NCBI GenBank assembly: GCA_963665195.1
Contig: OY762070.1
Coordinates: 4,836,001-4,900,000, forward strand
Length of the DNA stretch: 64,000 nucleotides
Direction of reading: 5' to 3'
Origin: VXYL01 sp963665195
Lineage (GTDB): Bacteria > Pseudomonadota > Gammaproteobacteria > Pseudomonadales > Azotimanducaceae
Shown piece by piece: positions 1 through 8,726 of the stretch. Below the pieces are notes generated by a model, which was given only the letters and a program-made list of their open reading frames with translations, searched no databases and was not told the origin of the DNA. The first letter of the stretch is position 1; each line of letters starts with the position of its first letter. Made by a program: the position numbers and the translations under genes.

Positions 1-1092
1 CACCTGGTTCGGCGACGTGCCGCGAATCTGCCGCACGGCTTCGATGTTGAGCTCGAGGCCGTGCATGTAGCACTCGGCGAGATTGCCGCCGGAGGTATTG
101 GTGGGCAGCTTGCCTTCAGGGGCGATCAGGTTCTCCTTGGTGACGAACTCGTTGCACTCGTCCGGTTCGCAGAAGCCGTGCTCCACCATGCTCATGAGCA
201 CGCCGCCGGTGAAGTTCTCGTAGCACTGCAAAACGTCCACGTCACCCGGGCCGCACTCGGCCATCTCGTAGAGGCGCGGCACGCAGGTCTTGAAGTTCGA
301 GGTGGCGTAGTCCGGCGTGTTGTGTACCGAAGCGCCGGCGCGGTAGTGCGAGCCGGTGACGGCGCTCAGCACGTAGGCCGGCTTGTGGTCGAAGTCCTTG
401 GCGCGCTCGGCGGGCACGACGACCATGGCCGCCGCGCCGTCGTTCTCCAGGCAGCAGTCGAACAGCCGGAACGGTTCGACGATCCAGCGCGAGTTGTCGT
501 ACTTGTCCTCGTCGAGCGGCCGGCCGTGCATCACCGCGCGCGGGTTGTTCTGCGCGTGGTGGTAGGAGGCGAGCGAGATGGCGCGCAGAGCCGAGCGGTC
601 GACGCCGTGGTCGTGCATGAAGCGCATCACCTTCATAGCGAAGCTCTGCGCCGGCGACATCAGCCCGTAGGGGATCGTATACGCCGCGCCGCCGGAGACG
701 ACGTTGCTGCGCGGCCCCTGGCCGAAGCGGCCGAACTGGCCCTGCGCCAAGGCGCGGAACACCACCACGCACTCGGCGAGGCCCGTCGCGACTGCCGACA
801 CCGCGTGGGCCAGCGCCGCCGAGCCGCCGCCGCCGCCGCCGCCCCACTGCATGTTGGAGAAGCGCAGGTCGTTGCAGCCGAGGGCGTTGGCCAGCCGCGA
901 CGGATCGCTGCGGTCGTTGGAGAAGGAGGCGAAGCCGTCCACCTCCTTCGGCGAGATGCCGGCATCTTCGCAGGCGTTCAGGATGCCCATGAGGGCCAGC
1001 TTGAACTCGGCATCCGGCGACTGGCCGCGCTTGTAGTAGGTGGTCTCGCCGACGCCGGCAATGGCGGCGGCACCCCGCAAGGTTCTCGACAT
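1..1092 (-). CDS. Thiolase-like protein (lipid-transfer/acetyl-CoA acetyltransferase family), 3' end off window
   Basis: The reading frame is open from an ATG at 1092 down to the left edge, so the C-terminus is missing. The translation begins MSRTLRGAAAIAGVGETTYY and carries features of the SCP-x/thiolase-like family: an N-terminal I-G-V-G-E-T strand, a Gly-rich loop where thiolases carry the nucleophile, the YENFTGG segment and the late NTSGGNLAE motif. No cysteine sits in the nucleophile loop; the segment reads MQW followed by seven glycines, so a classical thiolase reaction is doubtful. Such proteins usually pair with a DUF35 zinc-ribbon/OB-fold partner, which would lie beyond the window if present. 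The family call is good; substrate is unknown. Confidence 0.85.
   Translation of the reverse strand, partial: MSRTLRGAAAIAGVGETTYYKRGQSPDAEFKLALMGILNACEDAGISPKEVDGFASFSNDRSDPSRLANALGCNDLRFSNMQWGGGGGGGSAALAHAVSAVATGLAECVVVFRALAQGQFGRFGQGPRSNVVSGGAAYTIPYGLMSPAQSFAMKVMRFMHDHGVDRSALRAISLASYHHAQNNPRAVMHGRPLDEDKYDNSRWIVEPFRLFDCCLENDGAAAMVVVPAERAKDFDHKPAYVLSAVTGSHYRAGASVHNTPDYATSNFKTCVPRLYEMAECGPGDVDVLQCYENFTGGVLMSMVEHGFCEPDECNEFVTKENLIAPEGKLPTNTSGGNLAECYMHGLELNIEAVRQIRGTSPNQV
823..844. repeat. GCC trinucleotide run encoding polyglycine
   Basis: About seven consecutive GCC triplets on the plus strand encode seven glycines in the thiolase-like protein on the minus strand. They lie in the loop where family members usually have two or three glycines. 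This could be a length-variable microsatellite. Confidence 0.8.
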
Positions 1093-1232
1093 CCGTAACT
1101 CCCCTCGAATCGGATATGAGGGCGGCACCTTAGCCGCCACGGGCTTCGGTTTTCAAGCTCGGCGGTCGCGGCGTCGCGGCGGCGGGATTCGGTAAGATCG
1201 CGCTCCTCCATCGTTCGGTTGCCTTCTCGTCC

Positions 1233-2147
1233 ATGCCCAAGTTCATCGCCAAGAGCGGAGAGATCTACTTCGAGCACCGCGGCGCGCGCGCCGATCCGCG
1301 CGTGGTCTTCATCCACGGCCTCGGCTGCCAGCTGGTGCAGTGGCCGGACTCGTTCATCGACGGCATCGTCGGCGCCGGTTTCTGCGCCGTGACGTTCGAC
1401 AACCGCGATGCCGGACTGTCGCACGGGCCGAGCCCGGCGGTCTCCGCCGCGGCCGGACGAGGCGAGGCGGTGCAGGCGCTGGTGGCGGCGCAAGGGGCGC
1501 CGGAGACGCTCTCGCCGGCCTACACGCTGTCGGACATGGCGGGCGACGTCATCGACCTCTTGAACCACCTCGGCCAGAGCGGCGCCCACGTCGTGGGCCT
1601 GTCCATGGGGGGCATGATCGGCCAGCGGCTCGCCATCGAGCACGCCGAGCGCATCTACAGCCTCACTTCCATCATGTCGTCCACCGGCAATCCCGGCCTG
1701 CCGCAGCCGACGCCGGACGCGCTCGGCGCGCTGCTCGGTCCCGCGCTCGCAGAGGATGCCGAAGCCGGCATTCCCGCCAACGCGCGCATGTGGGCCGGCA
1801 TCGCCGGCGGCCACTACGACTCGGAGCGCGTCGGCATCGCCCGCTTCGCCGAACGCGCGGTGCGGCGCGCCTTTCGCCCGGACGGCATGATCCGCCAGCT
1901 GACGGCGATCCTCGCGGACGGCGATCGACGCGCGGAACTGGCGGATGTCGCCGTGCCGACACTGGTCGTCCACGGCGCCGCGGACCCGCTCGTGCCTCCC
2001 GCTGCGGGCCGCGACACCGCCGATGCCGTGCCGAACGCCCGCTACGTCGAAGTCGAGAAGATGGGCCACGATCTGCCGGAGCCCGCGGTGCCGCAGGTGG
2101 TGGACGCGATCGTCGAGCACATCCGGGCGGTGGAAGTCAGCCGCTAG
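1233..2147 (+). CDS. Alpha/beta hydrolase
   Basis: A 304-aa protein starting MPKFIAKSGEIYFEH. It shows the fold's landmarks in order: the oxyanion HG in FIHGLG near residue 28, the nucleophile elbow GLSMGG with Ser near 124, an acid in HGAADPLVP near 252 and the histidine in KMGHDLP near 280. There is no signal peptide, so it is cytoplasmic. It resembles general esterases/haloperoxidase-like hydrolases; the substrate cannot be told from sequence. Its 3' end overlaps the convergent gltX by 11 bp. Confidence 0.9.
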   Translation: MPKFIAKSGEIYFEHRGARADPRVVFIHGLGCQLVQWPDSFIDGIVGAGFCAVTFDNRDAGLSHGPSPAVSAAAGRGEAVQALVAAQGAPETLSPAYTLSDMAGDVIDLLNHLGQSGAHVVGLSMGGMIGQRLAIEHAERIYSLTSIMSSTGNPGLPQPTPDALGALLGPALAEDAEAGIPANARMWAGIAGGHYDSERVGIARFAERAVRRAFRPDGMIRQLTAILADGDRRAELADVAVPTLVVHGAADPLVPPAAGRDTADAVPNARYVEVEKMGHDLPEPAVPQVVDAIVEHIRAVEVSR

Positions 2148-3648
2148 CCGGCCTTCCTCGCCAAGTGTCCTCGCCAAGCGCCCGGTAGCTGCGCTCCAGG
2201 CGTTTCGCCTCCTTCTTGCTGATGCCGCCCAGCGCCGCGATGGCGCTGCGCAGGCGGCTGCGAACGAGGTCCCGCCCAAGGAAGATCAGCGAGTCGAACA
2301 AGGGCAGGGCCACGGCGCGTCCGGCCACGGCGATGAAGAGTGGAAACAGGAAGTCGCGCAGCTTGCAGTCGAGCGCGTCGGCGAGCGCCTTCAGCGCGGC
2401 GTAGACGCCATCCCGCTCCCAAGTCGCCACTTCGTCCAGGCGCCGCAGGGCGTGATCCAGGATGCGGCGGCAGTCTTCGGCGCCGAGGGTCTTGTGGGCG
2501 AAGTCCTCGCCGGCCAACGCGCGGCGGTCGCCCAGCAGATAGTCGACCTGCGGCAGCAGGTCGAGCAGCCGCTCGGTACGCGTCTGAAGCAGCGGTGCCA
2601 AGGGCGCGAGACGCTCCCGGCTGAGCGCCCACTCGGCGACGCGGTCCATGAATTCGTCGGTCACCATGCCGCGGATGTACTGGCCGTTGAGCCAGTCGAG
2701 CTTCTTGAGATCGAAGACGGGGCCGCGCGGGGTGATGCGGTCGATGTCGAACTGGGTCGCCATCTCTTGGGCGGTGAAGATCTCCCGTTCGTCCGGCATC
2801 GAGTAGCCCATCAGCGCGAGGTAGTTGACCAGCGCTTCCGGCAGATAGCCGGCGCGCCGGTAGTAGTCGAGGCCGGTGGGGTTCTTGCGCTTGGAGAGCT
2901 TGGAGCGATCCGGATTGCGCAGCAGCGGCAGGTGGTAGTGCAGCGGCATCTCCCAGCCGAAGGCGTCGTAGAGCAGCCGATGCTTCGGCATGGAGCTGAT
3001 CCATTCCTCGCCGCGCAGGACGTGGCTGATGCGCATGGCGTGGTCGTCAACTACCACGGCCAGATGGTAGGTGGGGAAGCCGTCGGACTTCAGCAGCACC
3101 TGGTGGTCCACCTGCTGCCAGGGGATCTCGATCTCGCCGCGCAGGCCGTCCGTGAATCGGCAGACGCCGTCTTCCGGCACGTTGAGCCGGATGACATGTG
3201 GCTCGCCGCTGGCGGCGCGCTCGGCGGCATCCGCTGGGTGCAAGCGACTGCACAGACCGTCGTAGCGCGGCGTCTGGCGGTTCGCCTGCTGGGCGGCGCG
3301 CAGTTGGTCCAAGCGTTCCTTCGAGCAGAAGCAGCGGTAGGCGGCGCCGGAGTCGAGCAGCCGCTGCACATCCGCTCGGTAGAGGTCAAGCCGCTCGCTC
3401 TGCCGATATGGCCCGTGCGGGCCGCCGATGTCCGGCCCCTCGTCCCAATCGAGGCCCGCCCAGCGCAGCGCGTCCAAGATCGCCGCCTCGAAGCCCTGGC
3501 TGCTGCGCGCCTGGTCGGTGTCCTCGATGCGCAGGATGAACTGCCCGCCGGCGGACTTCGCCAGCACGCGGTTGAACAGGGCCATGTAGGCCGTGCCGAC
3601 ATGGGGATCGCCCGTGGGGCTCGGCGCGACGCGGGTTCGGACGCTCAT
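2137..3648 (-). CDS. gltX: Glutamate--tRNA ligase
   Basis: Charges tRNA-Glu with glutamate in the cytoplasm. The protein starts MSVRTRVAPSPTGDPHVGTA, with the class I HIGH-type motif as DPHVGTA, and has the KMSKS equivalent as KLSKRKN in the middle, followed by an alpha-helical anticodon-binding C-terminus. Length is about 503 aa, usual for bacterial GluRS. I prefer the ATG at 3648 over one six codons upstream because APSPTG normally sits within the first ten residues. It is divergent from the ATPase gene, with about 97 bp between the starts. Confidence 0.95.
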   Translation of the reverse strand: MSVRTRVAPSPTGDPHVGTAYMALFNRVLAKSAGGQFILRIEDTDQARSSQGFEAAILDALRWAGLDWDEGPDIGGPHGPYRQSERLDLYRADVQRLLDSGAAYRCFCSKERLDQLRAAQQANRQTPRYDGLCSRLHPADAAERAASGEPHVIRLNVPEDGVCRFTDGLRGEIEIPWQQVDHQVLLKSDGFPTYHLAVVVDDHAMRISHVLRGEEWISSMPKHRLLYDAFGWEMPLHYHLPLLRNPDRSKLSKRKNPTGLDYYRRAGYLPEALVNYLALMGYSMPDEREIFTAQEMATQFDIDRITPRGPVFDLKKLDWLNGQYIRGMVTDEFMDRVAEWALSRERLAPLAPLLQTRTERLLDLLPQVDYLLGDRRALAGEDFAHKTLGAEDCRRILDHALRRLDEVATWERDGVYAALKALADALDCKLRDFLFPLFIAVAGRAVALPLFDSLIFLGRDLVRSRLRSAIAALGGISKKEAKRLERSYRALGEDTWRGRPASG

Positions 3649-3745
3649 CGGCGGGATTGTAGCCAAACCGCCCGCGGTGCCCGCGCCTCAACGTCGGGTC
3701 AGCGCTGTAAGATGCGGCAAGACGCTAGCTGGCTTGGCCCATGCC

Positions 3746-5080
3746 GTGATCACCCGCATCGAGATCGACGGGTTCAAGACCTTCGAGGACTTCGCCCTCG
3801 ATATCGGGCCGTTCATGGCCATCGTGGGTCCCAACGCCTCCGGCAAGTCCAACCTGTTCGACGCCATCAAGTTCGTAGCGGCCCTCGCGCAGAAGGACAT
3901 CCGCAGCGCGATGCAGGATGTCCGCGGGACGTCTCTGGAACTGTTTCGCCGCCTTGATCCCAAGCGGCGGCGAAGGTCGATGAGATTCGCGATCGAAGTG
4001 CTCCTCCCCGCCTCCGGCGAGGACGCCTTCGGCAACGCGTTCGACCTGCGCGCCCAACGGCTGCGCTACGAGGTCGAGATCGCGGCGCGGGCGGACGACC
4101 GCGAGCGGTACCAGAACGTCTACGTTCGCCGGGAGCACTGCGTGGCGTTGGCGAGAGGCGAGGAACGGCAGCCGGACATCGGGAACGGCCATGGGATACG
4201 GTACGGTGGTCGCTTGCGACCATTCGTCGCCACCGCCAAGGATGATGACGGCGAGCCGGTGGGATTCGAGATTCGCCAAGACGGGCCGAGGAAGAGGGGC
4301 CGGCCGGTGACTTTGGCCTCTGCCGAGTCCCCTAGGACCGCCCTATCCACCATCACCACCGCCGAGTTTCCTCACCTCTACGCCTTGCGAGAGATGCTCG
4401 CATCTCTCCAGTTCCTGCACGTCGATCCGCACGCTGGCCGACGTCCGGCGGATCGTCTGGGGCCCCGGCGAATGCTCCCGGATGCGTCCAACCTCGCCAC
4501 CGTGCTCGCCAGGCTGGGGGAGGAAACCGGGAGCCCCGACCGTCCCGATGGCGCGCTGTCGGATATCGGCCTCGACCTGTCGTTCCTCATTCCATCGGTG
4601 GCGCGCATCGAGGTAGACGATTCGCCCGATGCCGTGGAGCACACCTTTCGCATCCGGCTCGCCGACCGGAACTCCTTCAGTTCCCGTGTCATCTCCGACG
4701 GCACCCTTCGACTCGTCGCGCTGCTGACCGTGCTGAACGACCCTGATCGCAGCGGCATGCTCTGCCTTGAAGAGCCGGAAAACGGCATCCATGAAGCCCG
4801 CATCGCCGCCCTCGTCGGAATCCTCCGCGCCGCCGCCGGATACCGTGGCGGCGAGTCGCCGACCTGCTTGCAGGTATTGATCACCACGCACTCGCCCGCC
4901 GTGCTGCATGCTCTCGAAGATCGCGAAGTAGTGGCTTGCGACGTGATCGGCACGAGCCGGCCGGGTGGGCAGCGCACTCTGCGCACGCGGATGCGAACCG
5001 CCGTCTTCGACAATCCCGAGAACGGTCTGACCCGTGCGGAGGTAGACGCCATACTCCGCAAACCCACGGACGCCGTGTAG
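3746..5080 (+). CDS. ABC/OLD-type AAA ATPase (AAA_21-like), candidate defence ATPase
   Basis: A predicted 444-aa ATPase starting at GTG 3746 (MITRIEIDGFKTFEDF). An ATG further upstream at 3593 would run into gltX and is rejected. Walker A is GPNASGKS at residues 28-35. The C-terminal half has a signature-like ISDGTLRLVAL, a Walker B LCLEEPENGIH and the switch histidine in VLITTHSPAVLHAL. This is the RecF/SMC-like organisation used by OLD-family and related defence ATPases. The next gene begins two bases after its stop, indicating translational coupling. The pairing with a DUF4276/TOPRIM-like protein suggests anti-phage function; that is inference. Confidence 0.85.
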   Translation: MITRIEIDGFKTFEDFALDIGPFMAIVGPNASGKSNLFDAIKFVAALAQKDIRSAMQDVRGTSLELFRRLDPKRRRRSMRFAIEVLLPASGEDAFGNAFDLRAQRLRYEVEIAARADDRERYQNVYVRREHCVALARGEERQPDIGNGHGIRYGGRLRPFVATAKDDDGEPVGFEIRQDGPRKRGRPVTLASAESPRTALSTITTAEFPHLYALREMLASLQFLHVDPHAGRRPADRLGPRRMLPDASNLATVLARLGEETGSPDRPDGALSDIGLDLSFLIPSVARIEVDDSPDAVEHTFRIRLADRNSFSSRVISDGTLRLVALLTVLNDPDRSGMLCLEEPENGIHEARIAALVGILRAAAGYRGGESPTCLQVLITTHSPAVLHALEDREVVACDVIGTSRPGGQRTLRTRMRTAVFDNPENGLTRAEVDAILRKPTDAV

Positions 5081-5082
5081 TG

Positions 5083-5727
5083 ATGTATCTGGCATACGCC
5101 CTGCTCTGCGAAGGCTCCTCGGACTTCGAGTACTTCGAGGCGCTGATCCCACGGGTGGTGGACGATGTGGTGAGCGATCGCGGCCGTCTCACGGTGGACA
5201 TGCCGACCACGCCGACCTTTCGCTTGCGGCGTGGCAAGACCGTCGCCGCTGTTGCACGCGAAGCTTGCGAGAAGCAACAGGCGTTCGTGCTGGTTTTCGT
5301 TCACGCCGACACCGGAGGGGCGAGCCAGGCCGGGACGTTGGATTGCCGCAGCGTCGCGTATTGCACCAAGATGCAGGAGGTCTGCGACTTCAATCCGGCC
5401 AGATGCGTCCTCATGCGTCCGCAGCGTGAGATGGAGGCGTGGGCGCTGGCGGATCGGGACGCCATACGCGACGCTTTGGGCTACGGGGGCCGCTTGGCCG
5501 ACCTCGGCCTGCCAAAAGATGCCCGTGAGGCCGAGAGGCTGCCGGACCCGAAGAAGACGTTGCGGACAGCGTTGCGACAGGCGGGCTTTCGTCGCAGACG
5601 CGACGCGGGCACGATCCTGCCGGCCATCGCGCAACGTCAGTCGATCGACGCGCTTCGGCAAGCGCGGTCGTTCGCGGAGTTCGAGGCCGGATTGACCACG
5701 GCTTTGGAAGACCTACGCGCGATCTGA
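5083..5727 (+). CDS. DUF4276-like (TOPRIM-like) protein, partner of the upstream ATPase
   Basis: A 214-aa protein starting MYLAYALLCEGSSDFEYF. It has the acidic residues expected of TOPRIM-like proteins: Glu near residue 10 in LLCEG and Asp near 76 in FVHADTGG. It also has the REMEAWALAD stretch (about 115-124) typical of DUF4276. DUF4276 proteins are commonly encoded beside AAA_21 ATPases, and I take the pair as one system: an ATPase sensor plus a putative nuclease-like effector. It starts two bases after the ATPase stop. Family assignment is from recognised motifs, not a search. Confidence 0.75.
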   Translation: MYLAYALLCEGSSDFEYFEALIPRVVDDVVSDRGRLTVDMPTTPTFRLRRGKTVAAVAREACEKQQAFVLVFVHADTGGASQAGTLDCRSVAYCTKMQEVCDFNPARCVLMRPQREMEAWALADRDAIRDALGYGGRLADLGLPKDAREAERLPDPKKTLRTALRQAGFRRRRDAGTILPAIAQRQSIDALRQARSFAEFEAGLTTALEDLRAI

Positions 5728-5756
5728 TCTCGGTCGCGCCCGTTGCGCACTGGACA

Positions 5757-5792
5757 CGCGGCGATCAGGGGATGCGCGGCGATCAGGGGATG
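5757..5792. repeat. 18-bp tandem duplication
   Basis: The 18-bp unit CGCGGCGATCAGGGGATG occurs twice back to back at 5757-5774 and 5775-5792. It lies in the intergenic stretch between the DUF4276-like gene and the PEP-synthase-like gene. It may be a replication slippage product or a duplicated regulatory site. Confidence 0.9.
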
Positions 5793-5855
5793 TTCCGCAA
5801 GGCGGATTTCGGTTAGTGTGCCCGGCCCGCCACAAGACCACCACGCAGGAAACAA

Positions 5856-8696
5856 ATGCCTGACTCCATTCTGCCCTTGGACACCGCCGAAGATGCCCTC
5901 GACACGATCGGCGGCAAGGGCCGCTCCCTCGCCAAGCTGGCTCGAGCCGGCTTCAGCGTTCCCGCCGGCTACCATGTCCCCGCGGGGGCGTATCGCGCCT
6001 TCCTGGCGGACAACGGCCTCGCCGCCGAGGTGCCGGCACTCGCGGTGCCGGAACTGCGCACCGTGGGCGGTCGGGCGGTGGTTTCGTTCGAGGCGGCGTC
6101 GGAGCGCATTCGAGATCTGATCGCGGGCGGCACCATGGACGTTGAAGCGGCGGACGCCATCCGCCGCGCCTACGCGGAGCTCGGCGGCTCTGAGCCGGCG
6201 GTGGCCGTGCGTTCCTCCGCCAACGCGGAAGACCTGCCCGGGCTGTCGTTCGCCGGCCAGCAGGAGACCTACCTCAACGTGTACGGCGCCGACGCGGTGG
6301 TGCAGGCCGTACAGCGGTGCTGGGCGTCGCTGTGGACGCCGCAGGCGATCAGCTATCGGCACCAGAACGGCATCGATCAGGCGTCCGTCGCCATGGCCGT
6401 GGTCGTCCAGGCGATGGTGCCGTCCGAGGTCTCCGGCATCCTCTTCACCGCCAATCCGGCGACGGGCGAGCGCGGCGAGATGGTGGTCAATGCGAGCTTC
6501 GGCTTGGGCGAAGCCGTGGTCGGCGGCCAAGTGACGCCGGACACCATCACGGTGGACCGCGTGACGCTGGCGGCCAAGGAAACGCTGATCGGCGCCAAGG
6601 AACAGCAGATCGTCGCCGACGCCGGCCAGGGCGTGGCGACGGTGGCCGTCGCCGAGGAGCAGCGCGCCCAGGCGTCGCTCGACGAGGCCATGCTGCGCGA
6701 ACTGGCGTCCACCGCCCTGGCAGTGGAAGGGGTCTACGACGGCGCGCCTCAGGACATCGAGTGGGCTTTCGCGAACGGCGCCTTGCACATCCTGCAGTCG
6801 CGGCCGATCACCAACCTGCCGGTGCAGCCCGTCGAACTGCAATGGACCCCGACGCCGCCCGCGAAGTATTTGAGCCGCCGCCAGATCGTCGAGAACATGC
6901 CGGACCCCATCTGTCCGCTGTTCGAGGAGCTGTACCTGACGGAGGGCCTGGAGTCCTCGCGCCCCAAGAGCCTCATGGTGGGCGGCGGGCCGATGTTCGT
7001 AACGATGAACGGCTACGCCTACCAGCGCTTCGACTGGCCGCAGTTCTTCGTCGACGACGACGAAGGCGGGGGGCCTAAGGCAATCACCGAGGCGGACCTC
7101 GATGCGGCGGAGTTCGAGGCCATGCAGCACCAGCAAGAGCGCCAGATGCAGGCCGCGCTGCAAGCCCAGAAGACGAGGCTGCGAGACCAGGCGGACATCG
7201 ACATCGCGCTCTTCCGCGAGACCCTGTCCGCCGCCGAGCGCGACGCCTTCGACGCATTCGCCGCCGAGCGCGAGGGTGCCGCCGTCAGCATCACCCTGCC
7301 GGAAAGCGACAATCCCACCTTCACCGCCTTCAACAACACGCACGTCAACGATCGGCAGCTCAAGGAGTGGCACGAGGTGACGCGCCCGCGCCTGGTCGCG
7401 GTCGCCGCGAAGTGGGCCACCTTGGACCCCGCGTCGGCGAGCGACGAGACGCTGCTGGCGGCGATGCGCGAGTTGGGCATCGAAGAGGGCTACTACTGGT
7501 CCAGCAATTCCAGCCACACCTTCGGCGTCGCCAAGTCCACGGACGACCAGTTCCAGTGCTTCCTGCGCGAGACGCTGCCGGAGCACAACTTCATCAGCGG
7601 CCAGTTCCTCTCCGGCATCCCGTCGAAGGCGATGCAGGCGAATGCGGACCTGTTCGAGATCGCGAGGCGCGTGCGCGGCGACGAGGCACTGTCGTTCCTG
7701 GTGCTGGCGACGCCGGCCAAGTTCCTCATGGACGCGCTGCGCCAGCGGAAAGACGCCGCCGAAGTGGTGGATGCCATCGACGCGTATCTGGCCGCCTACG
7801 GCCATCAGGGCTACAGCATGGACTTCGTGGAGCCGACCCAGATCGAGGACCCGTCAGCACTGTTCGCGACGCTCAAGGCCATGGTCGGCGACCCGGACTA
7901 CGACCCCCGCCAGCAGCAAGACCGCGCCGCCGCGGTGCGGTTACAGAAGACCGAGGAGATCACCGAACTGCTCGACGGTCTGCCGTACTGGCAGTTCCGT
8001 TTCCGTCTGTGGCTCGCGCGCCGCTACAACCACATCCGCGAGGAGGTGGCGTTCCACTTCGGATACTCGTGGCGCATTCTGCGGCCGATGGCGGCGGAGC
8101 TGGGTCATCGGCTGGTCGACGCCGGCACCTTTCGGCAGCCGGACGACACCTACTTCCTCGTCAGCGAAGAACTGCGCCGTGCCATCGCGGCGCGAGGCCG
8201 CGGCGAAGCTCTGCCGGAGCTCGGCGCGCTGGCGGCCGAGCGGCGCGAACTGCGCGAAGCGCGCAAGCGCCATCACCCGCCGGGCACGATTCCCGAGTTC
8301 GCGAGCCAGATCAAGGGCATCGCCTTCAAGGAAACCCAGATCAGGAACGACGAGTCCAGCGACACCATGCGCGGCTTCCCGGTGAGTTCCGGCCGCGTGA
8401 CGGCCAAGGCCAGCGTGATCTCCGGCCCCGCCGAGTTCGACCGGATGCAGCCGGGCACGATCCTGGTCAGCCCCTTGACGACGCCCGCCTGGACCCAGCT
8501 GTTCGCGCACGCCGCGGGCCTCGTCACGGACGTCGGCAGCATCCTCGCTCACGGCTCCATCGTCGCCCGCGAGTACGGCATCCCGGCCGTGCTGGGCGTC
8601 GGCAACGGCACGGTGCGCATCCGCCACGGCCAGACCCTCACCATCGATGGCGATGCCGGCACGGTGGTGCTGCACGACGCGGAGGCGACGGCATAG
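5856..8696 (+). CDS. PEP-synthase-family phosphotransferase with rifampicin-phosphotransferase-like architecture
   Basis: A 946-aa protein. The first 330 residues are a PPDK/PEP-synthase ATP-binding domain (GGKGRSLAKLARAGFSVPAGY; SSANAEDLPGLSFAGQQET). A long middle region of about 450 residues follows. The C-terminal 110 residues are the swivelling phosphohistidine domain, with the catalytic His at about 899 in GSILAHGSIVAREYGIPAV. The PEP-binding TIM barrel of true PpsA is absent, so the order ATP-binding, substrate domain, His domain matches rifampicin phosphotransferase-like enzymes, which transfer the beta-phosphate of ATP to an acceptor. The acceptor here is unknown. An AGGAAA sequence precedes the ATG. 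Confidence 0.85.
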   Translation: MPDSILPLDTAEDALDTIGGKGRSLAKLARAGFSVPAGYHVPAGAYRAFLADNGLAAEVPALAVPELRTVGGRAVVSFEAASERIRDLIAGGTMDVEAADAIRRAYAELGGSEPAVAVRSSANAEDLPGLSFAGQQETYLNVYGADAVVQAVQRCWASLWTPQAISYRHQNGIDQASVAMAVVVQAMVPSEVSGILFTANPATGERGEMVVNASFGLGEAVVGGQVTPDTITVDRVTLAAKETLIGAKEQQIVADAGQGVATVAVAEEQRAQASLDEAMLRELASTALAVEGVYDGAPQDIEWAFANGALHILQSRPITNLPVQPVELQWTPTPPAKYLSRRQIVENMPDPICPLFEELYLTEGLESSRPKSLMVGGGPMFVTMNGYAYQRFDWPQFFVDDDEGGGPKAITEADLDAAEFEAMQHQQERQMQAALQAQKTRLRDQADIDIALFRETLSAAERDAFDAFAAEREGAAVSITLPESDNPTFTAFNNTHVNDRQLKEWHEVTRPRLVAVAAKWATLDPASASDETLLAAMRELGIEEGYYWSSNSSHTFGVAKSTDDQFQCFLRETLPEHNFISGQFLSGIPSKAMQANADLFEIARRVRGDEALSFLVLATPAKFLMDALRQRKDAAEVVDAIDAYLAAYGHQGYSMDFVEPTQIEDPSALFATLKAMVGDPDYDPRQQQDRAAAVRLQKTEEITELLDGLPYWQFRFRLWLARRYNHIREEVAFHFGYSWRILRPMAAELGHRLVDAGTFRQPDDTYFLVSEELRRAIAARGRGEALPELGALAAERRELREARKRHHPPGTIPEFASQIKGIAFKETQIRNDESSDTMRGFPVSSGRVTAKASVISGPAEFDRMQPGTILVSPLTTPAWTQLFAHAAGLVTDVGSILAHGSIVAREYGIPAVLGVGNGTVRIRHGQTLTIDGDAGTVVLHDAEATA

Positions 8697-8726
8697 CGCA
8701 GCGCTCGGCACTGCGCGTTCCGCCTG

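Noticed and set aside
3746..5727. Calling the ATPase pair Gabija or PARIS
   Set aside because: Gabija needs a fused ATPase-TOPRIM GajA and a UvrD-like GajB, which are absent; PARIS uses DUF4435 AriB. Motifs here fit DUF4276 better.
5637..7805. A 722-codon minus-strand frame opposite the PEP-synthase-like gene
   Set aside because: Same kind of shadow; the plus-strand gene has clear catalytic motifs.
5856..8696. Naming the enzyme PpsA or a rifampicin-resistance gene
   Set aside because: The PEP-binding barrel of PpsA is missing, and nothing in the sequence shows rifampicin as substrate; only the architecture is shared.
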